This document shows, one piece after another, positions 52,695 through 61,028 of a DNA stretch of 64,000 bases (positions are counted from its first letter, which is position 1; every line of letters starts with the position of its first letter). This DNA is from an uncultured Lachnospiraceae bacterium (GTDB lineage: Bacteria > Bacillota > Clostridia > Lachnospirales > Lachnospiraceae): positions 1 through 64,000 of the forward strand of contig CAJUQO010000004.1 in NCBI GenBank assembly GCA_910588295.1, given 5' to 3'. The notes beneath the pieces were generated by a model, which worked only from the letters and a program-made list of their open reading frames with translations, was not told where the DNA came from and made no database searches. A program made the translations under genes and the position numbers.

Positions 52695-54206
52695 ATGATG
52701 AACCCAGACAAGACCCTCACACCCCTGCGGACAGGGGCTGCCTACATACGGGTGAGCACCCATATGCAGGAGGAGCTCTCCCCCGACGCCCAGAAACGTA
52801 TCCTCCTGGACTACGCCAAGGCGCACAACATCGTGATAACCCAGGATTACATTTTCCAGGACGGCGGCATATCCGGAAAGAAAGCCGACAAAAGGCCGGC
52901 ATTCATGCGGATGATCTCCCTGGCAAAAGAAAAGCCCGCGCCATTCTCCGTGATCCTGGTGTGGAAGTTCAGCCGTTTTGCCCGCAACCAGGAGGAAAGC
53001 ATCGTCTATAAATCCCTGTTAAGGAAACAATGCCATGTGGAGGTGGTCAGCGTCTCCGAGCCGATCATTGACGGCCCCTTCGGTTCCCTGATCGAGCGGA
53101 TCATTGAGTGGATGGACGAATATTACTCCGTCCGCCTCTCCGGCGAAGTCTTCCGGGGCATGTCCGAGAAGGCCATGCGGGGCGGCTATCTGGCCCGGCC
53201 CCCTCTGGGCTACCGTATCGAGCGCAGGGGAGAACCCCCTGTCATCGTCCCCGGGGAGGCCGCGACTGTCCGTATCATCTTCCATAAATATGTGGAGGAA
53301 AGCATGGGTATCTTTGATATCGCCCGATATCTGAATGCTCTGGGACTAAAGACCCGCGAACAGAAACCTTTCGAGCGGCGCGGCGTGGAGTATATCCTGC
53401 AGAATCCGATATACTGCGGCATGGTGCGCTGGAACGTAAAAGCCAGCGAGACCCAGCAGATCAAGGCCAAAGAAGAATGGATCCTCACCGACGGACACCA
53501 CGAGCCGATCATCCCGAAAGAACTTTTCGACCGGGCCCAGGAACGCCGGAAGCAGACTTACCGGCCTTCCGGAACCCGGCCCTCCTCCACTTACCGGCAC
53601 TGGCTTGGCGGCATCGTGAAATGCCCGGTCTGCGGACGTACAATGATCGCCAAGCACATGAAGGATAAACGTTATGGGCGCAGTTACTGCTATTTCACCT
53701 GTTACGGCTACTCCAAGGGCAAATGTACGGCCAAACGCACCGTCAGTTCCAAAAAGCTGGAGCCAATCGTGCTGGCCGCCATCCGGGAGGCCATGACTTC
53801 CCGGAACCTGTCCTTTGAGCTAAGGAGCCAGGCCGACGCGGGAGAGACCAACGAACTGCAGCCCCTCCGGGAGCAGCTTGGACGGATCCCGGACAAAGAA
53901 GCCAGGATCAAAGAGGCGTACCGCAACGGTATTGATACATTGGAGGAATACAGGCAGAATAAAGAGCTGATCAACAAAGAACGGAAACTCCTGCAAGCCC
54001 GGATCGATGCCTGCACTCCCGTAAAAGATGATACGGAAGATTTGGCCGTCGCCGTTTCCCGGCGGATCCACGGCGTTTATGACATCCTCACTTCAGAGAA
54101 TTTCACGGATACCCAGAAGAACACGGCCTTGAAAAGCATTGTCCCAAAGATCGTCTGCCGAAAGGACGAAAGCATTGTAGATGTCTATTATTACTACTCC
54201 GGTTAA
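52695..54206 (+). CDS. Large serine recombinase
   Basis: 503 residues. N-terminal resolvase domain with catalytic Ser in AYIRVSTHMQEE, GISGKKADKRPAFMRM, KFSRFARN; recombinase domain (GYRIERRGEPPVIVPGEAATVRIIFHKYVE); zinc ribbon CPVCGRT...CYFTCYGYSKGKC; C-terminal coiled coil. Large serine integrases insert and, with a directionality factor, excise elements at short non-identical sites, which fits the ends seen here. GGTGG precedes ATG 52695; ATG 52698 is an alternative. No sigma-A promoter is evident. Confidence 0.93.
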   Translation: MMNPDKTLTPLRTGAAYIRVSTHMQEELSPDAQKRILLDYAKAHNIVITQDYIFQDGGISGKKADKRPAFMRMISLAKEKPAPFSVILVWKFSRFARNQEESIVYKSLLRKQCHVEVVSVSEPIIDGPFGSLIERIIEWMDEYYSVRLSGEVFRGMSEKAMRGGYLARPPLGYRIERRGEPPVIVPGEAATVRIIFHKYVEESMGIFDIARYLNALGLKTREQKPFERRGVEYILQNPIYCGMVRWNVKASETQQIKAKEEWILTDGHHEPIIPKELFDRAQERRKQTYRPSGTRPSSTYRHWLGGIVKCPVCGRTMIAKHMKDKRYGRSYCYFTCYGYSKGKCTAKRTVSSKKLEPIVLAAIREAMTSRNLSFELRSQADAGETNELQPLREQLGRIPDKEARIKEAYRNGIDTLEEYRQNKELINKERKLLQARIDACTPVKDDTEDLAVAVSRRIHGVYDILTSENFTDTQKNTALKSIVPKIVCRKDESIVDVYYYYSG

Positions 54207-54272
54207 TCGCCCGGATGTCGGAGCCCCTGATAAACAGGCTTTTTCGGTATTTGAATGTCCTTGCTACATGGT

Positions 54273-54275
54273 TGA
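54273..54275. other. Right attachment core of the element
   Basis: TGA in TGGTTGAGCCA; counterpart of 51237-51239. A hairpin CCCCTGATAAACAGG with five T (54224-54245) ends the recombinase transcript just inside. Confidence 0.65.
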
Positions 54276-54658
54276 GCCAGTGGGGCTCCAAATACCTCGG
54301 CGACCGGAACTACTCCGCCATCCAGATCCTGCGCTACTATTACGGCGAAAACATGTACATCAACATTGCTGAGGAGATCTCCGGCGTTCCCTCTTCCTGG
54401 CCGGGCTACAACCTGAATATCGGCGCTACGGGAGCAAAGGTGCGCCAGCTGCAGGAACAGCTCAATGCCATCCGCAGAGGCTATCCCGCCATTCCCGCCG
54501 TGTCCGTGGACGGTATCTACGGGGAGGGCACGCAGAATGCCGTGCGTACCTTCCAGCGGGTCTTCGGGCTGCCCCAGACCGGTATCGTGGACTATCCCAC
54601 CTGGTATCGAATCCAGGATATCTATGTGGGCGTGACAAGAATAGCGGAGCTGACCTGA
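54276..54658 (+). CDS. SpoIID-like protein, C-terminal part with peptidoglycan-binding domain
   Basis: Continues the gene from 51239: (S)QWGSKYLGDRNYSAIQILRYYYGENM completes the SpoIID-like domain. Then a PG_binding_1 domain (NLNIGATGAKVRQLQEQLNAI, VSVDGIYGEGTQNAVRTFQRVFGLPQTGIVDYPTWYRI). Read from within the element an ATG at 54215 gives TWLSQWGSK, but has no Shine-Dalgarno, so this half is probably silent until excision. SpoIID is a lytic transglycosylase of engulfment; a cell-wall role in sporulation is inferred. Confidence 0.85.
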
Positions 54659-54676
54659 AAGGCCAGCTCCGCTATT
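54640..54676. terminator. Hairpin overlapping the SpoIID-like stop
   Basis: AATAGCGGAGCTG and exact complement around 11 bases that include the TGA stop. The T run is weak; possible bidirectional terminator with the convergent sigma-like gene. Confidence 0.6.
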
Positions 54677-54736
54677 CTGTCTGTACAGTTCTGTTTTTCC
54701 GGGATGCCCCTGCAAAAAGCACAGGCTTCGGACAGC

Positions 54737-55519
54737 TTACTCCAGCTCCAGTCCGTCCCCGGCCATACGAAGTACATCCTCGATTTCAGCGAGGGGCATG
54801 TTGAGAAAAGCAGAGACCTCCTCCTTCGTGACCTTATGTTCCAGATCCCGTTCCAGCTCCTGGATGGCCTGATGGAGATGATTCACCTTCTCCTCCACCC
54901 GTCTGCCGATATTGCTCTGGTCTCCCAGCTCAAGAATATACAGCTCCATGGATTCCCGGATAGAACCGATCAGATAATCCGCCGCCGAGGTGTCCGCGGG
55001 CCGGTCTGCCAGCATGGAAATACCGGTGAGCAGACCCACATTCCCCTCCTGGATCAGATCCCCCACGGGAAGGGTTCCCTTCCCGGCATATTCCCTGGCG
55101 ATAGCAATTACATGGTACAAGTACAGCTCTGCCAGCCGTTTGACCGCAGCGTCCTTTCCTTCCATGGCTGCCTCCACCAGAGCCTCCTCCTCACCGGGCG
55201 CCGCCGGAATCACCTGTTTCATATCCTCCAGATACATTTCCAGCACATCATCCGCTTCGTCTCCGCTCTCTTCTGAAACGGCCCCGCCCCCGTCGGAGGA
55301 TATCTCAGGCATCAGAATAAAGTCCGAAGTCTCCCTGCGCCCCGCAATACGGATCTTCAAGGTCTCCAGGTAACGGTACACCATATCCCACTGTTCATCG
55401 GCCAGAGTCACACCCTTAAAATAATTACGGATCTCCTGCTCCGTCAGCACTCCATGCCTTTCCTCCGCAAAAGCGCCGATGGAAGCCAGACGGTTTCTGA
55501 AAATCTGTTGTTCGTCCAT
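54737..55519 (-). CDS. Sigma-70-like protein without region 4
   Basis: 260 residues. Acidic N-terminal ~130, then region 2-like LAELYLYHVIAIAREYAGKGTLPVGDLIQEGNVGLL, and region 3-like VTKEEVSAFLNMPLAEIEDVLRMAG at the end. Region 4 (-35 recognition) is absent, so it may be a modified or regulatory sigma-like factor, not a standard one. It starts 22 bases after the rseP stop and may be last in that operon. Confidence 0.7.
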   Translation of the reverse strand: MDEQQIFRNRLASIGAFAEERHGVLTEQEIRNYFKGVTLADEQWDMVYRYLETLKIRIAGRRETSDFILMPEISSDGGGAVSEESGDEADDVLEMYLEDMKQVIPAAPGEEEALVEAAMEGKDAAVKRLAELYLYHVIAIAREYAGKGTLPVGDLIQEGNVGLLTGISMLADRPADTSAADYLIGSIRESMELYILELGDQSNIGRRVEEKVNHLHQAIQELERDLEHKVTKEEVSAFLNMPLAEIEDVLRMAGDGLELE

Positions 55520-55541
55520 AAAACACTCCTTTTAGGAAAAT

Positions 55542-56828
55542 TTAAAACAGTTTTACGATATCATGAACACTCACATATACGATCAGCAGCATCAGAAGAG
55601 CAAATCCCGCAAAATGGATCTTTCCCTCCAATTCCCGGTTCACCGGCTTGCGGCGCACGGCTTCCACCAGCAGAAAGATCAAACGCCCCCCGTCCAGGGC
55701 GGGAATGGGCAGCAGGTTCATGACGCCCAGATTGGCCGACAACAGGATTACCAACTCCAGCATGGTAGCCAGCGTCACCGCCGCCCCATAGGACTTGCTC
55801 TCCTCATAGGTATCGCCGATGGTGCTTACAATGCCCACCGGACCAGACATGTCGTTGATGCCCACTTTTCCTGTCACCAGCATCCGCAGGCTCAGAACTG
55901 TCGTCTTGACCCAGTATTTGACTTCCTCAAATCCATAGCGGAGTATACCTAAAGCCGCCGCCTTCTCATAAGCCATATTGTAGCTGAATCCTATATTGAC
56001 GGCCTCCTGCACCGAAGGGGTCACGTCCGCTTCCTTTATTTTATTCCCCTGCTTATAGACTATATGGATCACGCTGCCGTCCATAGGATGATCCGCCATA
56101 TATTTTTCCAGCTCTGTGCCGGTATCTATTACCGTGCCGTCCAGCTCCAGGATCACATCCCCGGACTTCACCCCCGCCTTTGCCATGGCACCGCCCAGGC
56201 TCACCGACGCCACCAGGGGTTCTTGGTCATCCGCATAGTAATTAAATCCCAGCATGTAACGCTCTTCACTGTCCGGTACATAGGACAGGGACTGTTTCAC
56301 ACCGTCGCGGAGATACTCCACCTGCACCTGGTCATCCGGCGCCCCTACCAAATTTATATACATATAAAGATCACGGCCCAGAGACACACCGTAACCGTCA
56401 AATTTGGTGATCTGGTCGCCGGTCCGCAGGCCGGCAGCCTCCGCAGCGGATCCCTCCTCCACCATCGTAACTGTAGGCCGGTCAAAACCGGAGATTCCCA
56501 CCACCACCATGGCAAAGATAAACGCCAGGATAAAATTAAAAATCGGCCCGGCCGCCACCACGGAGATCCGGCCCCATACCGGCGCCGCGTTAAAGGAACC
56601 TTCCGATTCGTCCTCGCCGTCTTCGCCCTGCATCATGCAGGAACCGCCAAAGGGAAGAAGCTTCAAACAGTACAGCGTGCCCCCCCTTTCAAAGCTGAAC
56701 AGCTTCGGCCCCATACCCAGGGAAAATTCCAGTACTGTGATATGATTCAGCTTTGCAAAAAGGAAATGCCCAAACTCGTGGAACAATACTAATACGCTGA
56801 ATATCAGCAATGCTAATAGAATACTCAA
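55542..56828 (-). CDS. rseP: Site-2 intramembrane metalloprotease RseP
   Basis: 428 residues from TTG 56828 (GGAGG upstream), overlapping the dxr stop. HEFGH zinc motif in the first membrane helix (~17-21), one PDZ domain (VEEGSAAEAAGLRTGDQITKFDG and a second-like segment GAMAKAGVKSGDVILELDG), second catalytic motif NLLPIPALDGGR, C-terminal helices. Cleaves membrane-anchored regulators. Confidence 0.93.
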   Translation of the reverse strand: MSILLALLIFSVLVLFHEFGHFLFAKLNHITVLEFSLGMGPKLFSFERGGTLYCLKLLPFGGSCMMQGEDGEDESEGSFNAAPVWGRISVVAAGPIFNFILAFIFAMVVVGISGFDRPTVTMVEEGSAAEAAGLRTGDQITKFDGYGVSLGRDLYMYINLVGAPDDQVQVEYLRDGVKQSLSYVPDSEERYMLGFNYYADDQEPLVASVSLGGAMAKAGVKSGDVILELDGTVIDTGTELEKYMADHPMDGSVIHIVYKQGNKIKEADVTPSVQEAVNIGFSYNMAYEKAAALGILRYGFEEVKYWVKTTVLSLRMLVTGKVGINDMSGPVGIVSTIGDTYEESKSYGAAVTLATMLELVILLSANLGVMNLLPIPALDGGRLIFLLVEAVRRKPVNRELEGKIHFAGFALLMLLIVYVSVHDIVKLF

Positions 56829-57976
56829 TCTGCCGCATGCCTCCTTCTGATATGCTCATAGGTCTCCTGCTCCGCCGCCAGGATCTGTTCCAGATCCGGA
56901 TCGGCCACTTTCCTGTGAGATGCCATGGCATCTGCAATGATCTCATATATGTCAAGAAAGCTTATCTTTCGTTTCAGAAACGCAGCCACCGCCATCTCGT
57001 TGGCCGCGTTAAACACAGTAGGCATGGAGCCGCCGGCGCGGGCCGCCTCCATAGCCAGAGGAAGTCCCCGGAAAGTCTCCATATCCGGTTTCTCAAAGAC
57101 GATCTGCCCCAGACGCCAGAAATCCAGCCGTTCCCCGGGCAGATGGCGTCTCTCGGGATAATACAGCGCGTACTGGATCGGCAGCTTCATGTCCGGCGTG
57201 CCCATCTGGGCCATCACCGCCCCGTCCGCAAATTCCACCATGGAGTGGATGATACTCTTAGGCTGCACCACCACCTGTATTCTGTCCAGATCCACGCCAA
57301 ACAGCCATTTGGCTTCCATCACCTCCAGCCCTTTGTTGACCAGAGTGGCCGAATCAATGGTGATCTTTTGCCCCATGGCCCAGTTCGGATGCTTCAGGGC
57401 ATCCTCCACCTGCACATGCTCCAGAAAAGCCCGATCCCTGCCGCGGAAGGGACCGCCTGACGCGGTAATCAGCAGTTTGCTGACCTCATTCCCCGTCTCC
57501 CCGGTAAGAGCCTGGAAAATGGCGCTGTGCTCACTGTCCACCGGGAGAATCCGCACGCCGTACTTCTTTGCCAGCGGCATGATCAGATGCCCCGCCGTCA
57601 CCAGTGTCTCCTTATTGGCCAGGGCGATATCCTTGCCGGCCTCTATGGCCGCTACGGTGGGACGTATGCCGATCATACCCACGATGGCCGTTACCAGAAC
57701 TTCCGCCTCCGGCATCACCGCCAGCTCCAGAAGCCCCTTCATGCCGGCCAGAACCTTCACCTGCAGATCCGCCACCCGGACGGCCAGCTCTTTCGCTTTT
57801 TCCTCATCCCATACCACCGCCAGGGCAGGCGAAAACTCCCGGATCTGTTCTTCCAGCAACCCGATATTCCTTCCTGCCGCCAGCCCCGTCACCCGGATAT
57901 CCCCGTTCTCCCTGACCACCTCCAAGGTCTGAGTTCCGATGGAGCCCGTAGAACCTAATACAGCAATTTTTTTCAT
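56825..57976 (-). CDS. dxr: 1-deoxy-D-xylulose 5-phosphate reductoisomerase
   Basis: 383 residues from ATG 57976 (GAGGAGTGCT). NADPH loop LGSTGSIGTQTLEV, ANKETLVTAG, metal site PVDSEHSAIFQ, ITASGGPFRGR, HPNWAMGQKITIDSATL, MVEFADGA, NAANEMAVAAFL. MEP pathway, feeding uppS downstream in metabolism. Confidence 0.96.
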   Translation of the reverse strand: MKKIAVLGSTGSIGTQTLEVVRENGDIRVTGLAAGRNIGLLEEQIREFSPALAVVWDEEKAKELAVRVADLQVKVLAGMKGLLELAVMPEAEVLVTAIVGMIGIRPTVAAIEAGKDIALANKETLVTAGHLIMPLAKKYGVRILPVDSEHSAIFQALTGETGNEVSKLLITASGGPFRGRDRAFLEHVQVEDALKHPNWAMGQKITIDSATLVNKGLEVMEAKWLFGVDLDRIQVVVQPKSIIHSMVEFADGAVMAQMGTPDMKLPIQYALYYPERRHLPGERLDFWRLGQIVFEKPDMETFRGLPLAMEAARAGGSMPTVFNAANEMAVAAFLKRKISFLDIYEIIADAMASHRKVADPDLEQILAAEQETYEHIRRRHAAD

Positions 57977-58073
57977 AGCACTCCTCATACCTTACTTCTC
58001 CCCTGTGACCTTCCTGTGTCCATTTTCTTAAAAATAACGGAAGTATTTTGTTATTTCCGACCGGCCGCGGACG

Positions 58074-58871
58074 CTAAAATTTCTGAGAGAGCAGCAGCGT
58101 GCACAGGAAATAAATCGCCGGAGCCGTAAAGATCACACTGTCGAAACGGTCCAGTATCCCTCCGTGTCCGGGAATCAGCGTCCCGTAATCCTTGATCCCC
58201 TGATTCCTTTTGATTGCCGAAGCAGCCAGATCCCCCACCATGGAAATCAAAGCCCCCACACCGCAGATCACCGCGTAGGCCATGGGGATACTGCCCGTAG
58301 CCGCAGCGTAAACGGCGCCCAATATGGCCGCTCCGGCCACGCCGCCCACAGCTCCCTCCATGGATTTCTTGGGGCTCAGGACAGGCGCCATCTTGTGTTT
58401 ACCGATCAGCATACCCACGCAGTACGCACAGGTATCACATCCCCAGGAGGACAGAAAGATCAGCCACACATGATATTCGCCGCCATACAGGCTTCTGGTC
58501 TGATAAATAAAGGACAGCATCACACCCACATAGATCACGCCGAACATGGCCGCCATGACCTGCTCCGCCCTGTATTTCGGATAGGCGAATACATATACGC
58601 ACATCAGCAGCACCAGCACGGCGATCAATTCCATCAGAGCATACTGCTCTGCCAAACCGATCACCAGATAGTACCCGGCCACTCCGGCGTATCCGGCCAG
58701 CTCAAGGCCGGTAAAACGATCCTCCCTCACCTTCATGGCTTTATACAACTCCTGCATACCGATCACGGACACCCCCAGCAGCGTCATAAAAAGTACCAGA
58801 TGCCCTGTGTAGATCGTGAGCAGGGCCACCGCCACCAACACGATCCCGCTTATCAGTCTCGTCTTAAACAT
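58074..58871 (-). CDS. cdsA: Phosphatidate cytidylyltransferase
   Basis: 265 residues with about seven membrane segments and the CDS signature near the C-terminus (GVGALISMVGDLAASAIKRNQGIKDYGTLIPGHGGILDRFDS). Makes CDP-diacylglycerol. Between uppS and dxr, usual order. Confidence 0.95.
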   Translation of the reverse strand: MFKTRLISGIVLVAVALLTIYTGHLVLFMTLLGVSVIGMQELYKAMKVREDRFTGLELAGYAGVAGYYLVIGLAEQYALMELIAVLVLLMCVYVFAYPKYRAEQVMAAMFGVIYVGVMLSFIYQTRSLYGGEYHVWLIFLSSWGCDTCAYCVGMLIGKHKMAPVLSPKKSMEGAVGGVAGAAILGAVYAAATGSIPMAYAVICGVGALISMVGDLAASAIKRNQGIKDYGTLIPGHGGILDRFDSVIFTAPAIYFLCTLLLSQKF

Positions 58872-58885
58872 AGCGCCTCCCGTTG

Positions 58886-59587
58886 TTATTCCTTCACGCC
58901 GCCGTAGCGTCTGTCTCTGTCATTATATTGCCGGATAGCCTCCAGCAATTCCTTCTTGTGAAAATCCGGCCAGGCCACCGGCGTAAAATAGAATTCCGTG
59001 TAGGCCAACTGCCAGAGCAGAAAATTTGACAGCCGCTGTTCTCCGCTGGTGCGGATCAAGAGATCCGGATCCGGTACCCCCGCCGTATCCAGATAGGAGC
59101 CGATCATCTCCTCCGTCACCGGGCCTTCAATCCGCCCGTCCTTCATGTCCCGGGCCAGACGGCCCACCGCCCGCGTCATCTCATCCCGGCTGCCGTAATT
59201 TAAGGCGATCTGAAAATACAGTCTGTCATAATCCTTCGAAAAATCCTCCAACCTGCGAATACTCTCCTGCAGATCCGGCTCAAAGGCCGTCGTATCCCCG
59301 ATCACCTTCACTCTCATCTGATTCTCCTCAGAAGATTTAATACATTTTTTCAGATATCTGCGGAACAGCCGCAGCAGAGCGTTCACCTCATCAGGGGAGC
59401 GTTTCCAGTTTTCTGTAGAGAAGGCGTATACGGTCAGATATTTAATGCCCACATCCCTGGCCACGTAACAAATCTTCTCCAGATTGTCACATCCCTTTGT
59501 GTGCCCGTAGGTACGTGGCATCCCTTTCGCCTTTGCCCAGCGCCCGTTCCCGTCAAGAATGATAGCCACATGATTCGGTATATTCAT
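58886..59587 (-). CDS. uppS: Undecaprenyl pyrophosphate synthase
   Basis: About 233 residues from ATG 59587 (MNIPNHVAIILDGNGRWAK); the Shine-Dalgarno there is weak, so ATG 59647 is an alternative. HVAIILDGNGRWAKAKG (catalytic Asp), GHTKGCDNL, YAFSTENWKRS, ALNYGSRDE, DPDLLIRTSGEQRLSNFLLWQLAYTEFYF. Makes the lipid carrier for cell-wall synthesis. Confidence 0.94.
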   Translation of the reverse strand: MNIPNHVAIILDGNGRWAKAKGMPRTYGHTKGCDNLEKICYVARDVGIKYLTVYAFSTENWKRSPDEVNALLRLFRRYLKKCIKSSEENQMRVKVIGDTTAFEPDLQESIRRLEDFSKDYDRLYFQIALNYGSRDEMTRAVGRLARDMKDGRIEGPVTEEMIGSYLDTAGVPDPDLLIRTSGEQRLSNFLLWQLAYTEFYFTPVAWPDFHKKELLEAIRQYNDRDRRYGGVKE

Positions 59588-59696
59588 ATTCCACACGCAG
59601 ATCCCCGTCTGCCACCCTTTCCGCAGCGTTCCCGCAAAACGCCGCATGTATACAACTTCCGGCAAACATCGCCGATGTCTGCCGGAATCACAGTCT

Positions 59697-60251
59697 TTAT
59701 ACAGTTAAGATCTCCTTGGACTTGGCCTCCACGGCTTTATCCACTTCCATGATGAATTTGTCTGTCAACTTCTGAACCTCATCCTGCATATCCTTGATCT
59801 CGTCCTCGGAAACATCCTCGTTCTTGCCCAGCTTTTTCAGCATATCATTAGCGTCACGGCGGATATTGCGGACAGCCACCTTGGCGGCCTCTCCTTTTTT
59901 TCGGATATCCTTCACCAGATCCTTACGCCTCTCCTCAGTAAGCTCCGGGAATACCAGACGGATGGACTTGCCGTCATTGGTAGGATTGATGCCAAGATCG
60001 GAGGTCATGATCGCTTTCTCGATGACCTTGATCATCTTATTTTCCCAGGGCTGGATCTGGATCACCCGGGGATCCGGCACGGACACATTGGCTACCTGCT
60101 GGATCGGCGACGGTGTGCCGTAATAATCCACGTATAACCTGTCCAGCACGTGAGGATTGGCGCGCCCAGCGCGGATAGCGCCAAATTCGGACTCCAGATT
60201 TGCCAGTGTCTTCCCCATCTTCGTCTCATAAGCCTGAATCTTCTCGTTCAT
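59697..60251 (-). CDS. frr: Ribosome recycling factor
   Basis: 184 residues from ATG 60251 (ACAGGAGGGTTTTTT). FGAIRAGRANPHVLDRLYVDYYGTPSPIQQVANV and LTEERRKDLVKDIRKKGEAAKVAVRNIRRDAN are diagnostic. Splits ribosomes after termination with EF-G. Follows pyrH. Confidence 0.97.
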   Translation of the reverse strand: MNEKIQAYETKMGKTLANLESEFGAIRAGRANPHVLDRLYVDYYGTPSPIQQVANVSVPDPRVIQIQPWENKMIKVIEKAIMTSDLGINPTNDGKSIRLVFPELTEERRKDLVKDIRKKGEAAKVAVRNIRRDANDMLKKLGKNEDVSEDEIKDMQDEVQKLTDKFIMEVDKAVEAKSKEILTV

Positions 60252-60321
60252 AAAAAACCCTCCTGTAGTCATATATTGCTCGCGGCAGAAAGCATACATC
60301 CCCGCTTTCTCCCTGTCTTTA

Positions 60322-61017
60322 CTACACCGTAACCCTGGTTCCGCCGCTCTTGCCCCTGGCGGCATTGATAATACTGTCCTCCCCGTTCAGCAGAAATACC
60401 AGCATGGGCATGTGATTCTCCATACACATAATAGATGCCGACAAATCCATGGCCGCCAGTCTGCGGTCGATGACCTCCTGGATCGTGATCTCATCAAACC
60501 TGACGGCATCCGGATTTACCTTGGGATCGCTGTCATAAATTCCGTCCACCGCCTTGGCCAAAAGGATCGTCTCCGCCTCGATCTCCACCGCCCGGAGCAC
60601 CGTAGCCGTATCCGTGGAAAAATAGGGATGGCCTGTGCCTCCGGCGAAAAATACCACCTTTCCCGCCTCCAGGGCCGCTACAGCCCCGTCTTTGGAAAAC
60701 AGCGTGGTAAAGGAGCTGCATAAAAACGGCGTCATGATCTCCGTGCCGATTCCCACGGAACGGAAAATCTCCGACACATAGATACAATTCATAACAGTTG
60801 CCAGCATACCGATTTGATCCGCCTTGGGCCTGTCAATAGTCTCGCTGGTACGTCCCCGCCAGAAATTGCCGCCGCCGATGACGATGCCCACCTGGATGCC
60901 TTCATCCACCAGCTGCTTTACCTGCTTTGCCACCACCGTGACCGTGGGCTCGTCAAAACCGGTCTTTTTCTCACCGGCCAGGGCCTCGCCGCTCAGTTTT
61001 AACAATACACGTTTCAT
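60322..61017 (-). CDS. pyrH: UMP kinase
   Basis: 231 residues from ATG 61017 (AAGGGAGGCAGTT). KLSGEALAGEKKTGFD, GVVIGGGNFWRGR-like loop (IVIGGGNFWRGRT), FFAGGTGHPYFSTDTATVLRA, DGIYDSDPK. Here it follows lysC by 12 bases; rpsB/tsf, its usual upstream neighbours, are absent. Confidence 0.96.
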   Translation of the reverse strand: MKRVLLKLSGEALAGEKKTGFDEPTVTVVAKQVKQLVDEGIQVGIVIGGGNFWRGRTSETIDRPKADQIGMLATVMNCIYVSEIFRSVGIGTEIMTPFLCSSFTTLFSKDGAVAALEAGKVVFFAGGTGHPYFSTDTATVLRAVEIEAETILLAKAVDGIYDSDPKVNPDAVRFDEITIQEVIDRRLAAMDLSASIMCMENHMPMLVFLLNGEDSIINAARGKSGGTRVTV

Positions 61018-61028
61018 AACTGCCTCCC

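Larger units (their letters stand above)
51240..54275. mobile_element. 3.0-kb skin-like serine-recombinase element inside SpoIID-like gene
   Basis: Interrupts one continuous gene between residues Met and Ser of NWMSQWGS. Contents: Spo0A-C-like gene (minus), small conserved gene (minus), YgiT-type zinc finger (plus), hairpin cluster, large serine recombinase (plus) ending 69 bases before the right end. No conjugation, capsid or resistance genes. The layout (recombinase plus regulator in a sporulation-type gene, precise in-frame excision predicted) matches skin-type elements such as those in sigK or spsM; regulated excision is inferred. Confidence 0.85.
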
